Source: an uncultured bacterium (GTDB lineage Bacteria > Hydrogenedentota > Hydrogenedentia > Hydrogenedentales > CAITNO01). Taken from it: 9,148 nt of DNA. The translations under genes were made by a program, and so were the position numbers. The notes under the pieces are model-generated. The model was not told the DNA's origin, searched no databases, and saw nothing but the letters and a program-made list of their open reading frames with translations. Position 1 is the first letter of the stretch, and each line of letters starts with the position of its first letter. Below, piece after piece: positions 6,715 to 9,148 of this stretch. Location: positions 1 through 9,148 of the forward strand of contig CALDSM010000667.1 of assembly GCA_937923585.1 (NCBI GenBank), given 5' to 3'.

Positions 6715-9098
6715 ATGACACCGAAAACGCCATTTGAGCGGCTAATTCGACTTGTCTCCGGTGTTTGCGTCGGCATGGCTGGCGTGATTGCCTGTCTTGT
6801 GCTCTTGTCCTGGGTCACCGGCGAATGGATGGTGGGCGCGCTGGGATACGGTTACGTGCCCATGGCACCGACCTCGGCCGCTGCGATACTGGTGCTGAGT
6901 CTGTCTGTGTTCTCCTGCATTCACCGGCCCGACACCAAAGGAAGCACGGCGCTGGGCTGGTTTTCCGCTGTTCTCACCGCGGCAATATGTGCGGCTAACA
7001 TTGTGTTGCACGCTTCCGGGGCTGAACAACTTATTTCAGAGAAGTTTGCGCCCGCCGCAGTCCAGGCGGGAGGCCAGACCGTCGGCGTGATGTCCCTGCT
7101 GACCATCCTCGTTCTGCTGCTGTTCGCGGTGGCGTTACTGCTTGAAATCCGGCCCTTCCGGAAGAGCCGGGCCTACCGGCAGGCCGCCTCGGCCTTCGCT
7201 TTGGTCGGCGGATTGATCAGCCTTTGGGTGGTTCTTGGTTATGTTCTGGGTACACCCGTCCTCTATGGCACCGGCATGGTTCCCATGGCGCTTTCCACGG
7301 GGTTCTCGCTCACCCTGCTTGGCCTGGGTCTTGCGTACAATGCGGCACCCGGGGTTTGGCCCATGTCGCGGGTGCTCCCCGACCGCTCTGGGGAACGCTC
7401 CAAATGGACGGCCCGGGGGCCCGTCGTCGCATTTCTTCTCCTGTTTGCCGCAGTTGCGGCGGTGGGCGGCGTGCATCTCGCGACGCAGCAGATGAACATG
7501 CGCGGGGCGGCCATGGCCGAGTTGGGGGCCGTGGCGGACCTGAAGGTCCAGGACATCGCGAACTGGCGCAGGGAGCGTCTTTCCGACGCCCGTTTTCTCG
7601 CAAACGCGGTGTTTGTCGCAAGGGATCTGCGGGGATTCCTCTCAAATCCGGCGGATGAGGCAATCAGGGCGGAGGTGCTCAACTGGATGACGCTCATCAA
7701 GGGCGGAGACCGTTACGAAAAGGTGGCCGTCTTCGATGCGGGAGGCAACGAACGCCTTTCGATTCCCGCATCGCCCGGTCCCCCGGACGGCGATCTGCGC
7801 TCCCTGGCGACCGCCGCCTTGAGAGACAACACCGTTGGCATGACCGATCTGAACTCAGGGGCGGGGGGGGAGCCTCATTTGTACCTTACGGCGCCGGTGC
7901 GCGCACCGGGTGCGGATTCGGCCGCCGCGCCGCCTTCTGCGGTTATCCTGATGAGGATAGATCCGCGGCGCTTTCTATTTCCCCTGATCCAGTCCTGGCC
8001 TTCGCCCAGCGCCACCGCTGAAACCCTCCTCGTGCGCCGGGAAGAGAATGACATTGTCTATCTCAACGAACTGCGCCACAGAAAAGGCCCGGCCATGGAG
8101 CTGCGCCTGCCCCTCCATCGGACGGATCTTCCCGAGGCGATGGCCGTGCAGAAAAAAAGGGGTGCGGTCGAGGGGGTGGACTACCGCGGCGTGCCGGTGG
8201 TGGCGGTGTTGAAGCGGGTGCCGGACACCCCTTGGTTCCTGGTGACCAAGGTGGACCAAACGGAGATCTACGCGGAGCCACGGGCGCAGGGACTTCAGGC
8301 GGGGGCCATGCTGATCCTGCTTATCCTGGCCGCCGGCATGGGCATCGTGGCGCTCTGGCGGCAGCGCAACCTCGAGTATTTCCAGGAAACGCTGGCCCGG
8401 GAGGAGAAGCAGCGCGCTTTGGCGCAGCGTTTTGAGCATCTCATGCGCCAGGCAAGCGATCAAATACTGCTGACGGACAAACAAGGGAAGATTGTCGAGG
8501 CAAATGAACAGGCAATCCGGGCCTACGGTCTCACGATTGGGGAATTGCGGGAAACCGAGCCGGGCGCGCTCCGCGCACCCGAGGAACAGGCCGGATTTGG
8601 ACGCAAGATGGAAGAACTGGCGCAAAAGGGCAGCGTCCGGTACGAGACGATGCACAGGCGCGCAGACAGCAGCGTGTTCCCCGTCGAAGTCAGCGCGCGG
8701 GTGGTGGACATCGGCGGCGCGGAGCACCGGCTCTTCATCATCCGTGACATCACGGAGCGCCACGAACGGGAAAGGGAGATTGACCGGCTAAACCGGCTCT
8801 ATGCCGCGCTCAGCCACGTGAACCAGGCCATTGTGCGCTGCCGCACCCGGTGGGAGATGCTGGACGGCGTGTGCGCCGCGCTGGTGGAACAGGGCGGCCT
8901 CCAGGTCTCATGGATAGGCAGGCATGATCCGCAAAACCTGACAATCACCCCGCAGGCATGGCGCTGCTCGGGAGGCGCGGCCATGCCGGACACGGTTCTC
9001 GCCGCGGATGCCGTGCCGATGGGGCAAAGTCCGACTGCCGCCGCCGCGATTCGGGAAGGCCGACCCGCCGTGTGCCAGGACCTGGCCGCCGCGGAATA
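6715..9098 (+). CDS. Membrane sensor with 7TM region, Cache-like, PAS and partial GAF domains (3'-truncated)
   Basis: Start ATG 6715 is preferred because the first TM follows directly and GGGTGA (6701-6706) precedes it by 8 nt; an in-frame extension back to a TTG at 6571 reads as non-coding. Seven TM helices lie at about 15-34, 49-69, 80-100, 123-143, 156-178, 186-208 and 236-256. A large extracytoplasmic region (about 257-528) follows, beginning ADLKVQDIANWRRERLSDAR (274-293), characteristic of Cache-like sensors of PAS kinases. An eighth TM spans about 529-549. Basic residues in the loops fit a cytoplasmic N-terminus and place the Cache-like part outside. A PAS domain (about 570-680) ends in FIIRDITERHERE. 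A GAF domain begins at RLYAALSHVNQAIVRC (694-709) and continues through SWIG but stops near 794. Known: such arrays normally end in a histidine kinase, GGDEF or PP2C output. Here the output is missing because the adapter interrupts the gene; the TAA at 9097-9099 is not a reliable stop. Confidence 0.85.
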
Positions 9099-9148
9099 AG
9101 ATCGGAAGAGCACACGTCTGAACTCCAGTCACGATCAGCTCTCGTATG
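9099..9148. other. Illumina TruSeq adapter with index (library artefact, not genomic)
   Basis: From 9099 the sequence follows the TruSeq indexed adapter: AGATCGGAAGAGC, then CACACGTCTGAACTCCAGTC and AC, ending at 9132. The hexamer GATCAG (9133-9138), which I recall as TruSeq index 9, comes next. Then comes CTCTCGTATG (9139-9148), where the standard adapter reads ATCTCGTATG, one base different. Genomic sequence ends at about 9098; base 9099 may be the A-tail or adapter A. A minus-strand reading of this segment gives the known spurious peptide start MTGVQTCALPI. Adapter identity is from memory of the published oligo and is essentially certain given the length of exact match. Confidence 0.98.

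Noticed and set aside
6453..6818. Minus-strand ORF of 121 codons across the intergenic region and sensor start
   Set aside because: No domain, low-complexity Ser/Arg/Pro composition, and it overlaps the first TM helix of the sensor antisense.
8908..9132. Minus-strand ORF starting MTGVQTCALPI
   Set aside because: The start is reverse-translated adapter, a known contamination signature, and the rest is antisense to the sensor.

Overview
The window looks like a complete assembled contig from a high-GC, Gram-negative-type bacterium, probably environmental or metagenomic. Its 3' end is not genomic: the last ~50 bases (9099-9148) are Illumina TruSeq adapter with an index. The 5' end opens inside a gene. 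The taxon cannot be read securely. A GH38-like hydrolase, a YfhO-like membrane protein and a multi-domain membrane sensor together resemble gene content in Planctomycetes/Verrucomicrobia/Hydrogenedentes-type genomes, but that is a weak inference.

Layout: (1) 1-2532 (+), a 5'-truncated GH38-like (alpha-mannosidase fold, DUF5054-like) protein. (2) 2547-5078 (-), a YfhO/GT-C-like polytopic membrane protein that converges on gene 1 with only 14 bp between the stops. (3) 5079-5300, a divergent promoter region with a plausible sigma70-type promoter for each flanking gene. (4) 5301-6248 (+), a complete aldo/keto reductase with an intact catalytic tetrad. (5) 6249-6566, a less GC-rich intergenic stretch with two overlapping, mutually exclusive inverted repeats. 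(6) 6567-6713 (+), a possible 48-aa small ORF that stops 1 nt before the next start. (7) 6715-9098 (+), a membrane sensor (seven TM helices, a Cache-like extracytoplasmic domain, an eighth TM, PAS, start of GAF). The adapter cuts it off before any output domain, and its apparent stop codon is made with an adapter-junction base.

No mobile element, CRISPR array, tRNA or rRNA was seen. The first two genes suggest carbohydrate or cell-surface glycan metabolism. The reductase may be a general carbonyl or sugar oxidoreductase, and the sensor a signalling protein of unknown output. No convincing new multi-gene system is visible. The most consequential observation is the adapter chimera and the false gene end it creates.
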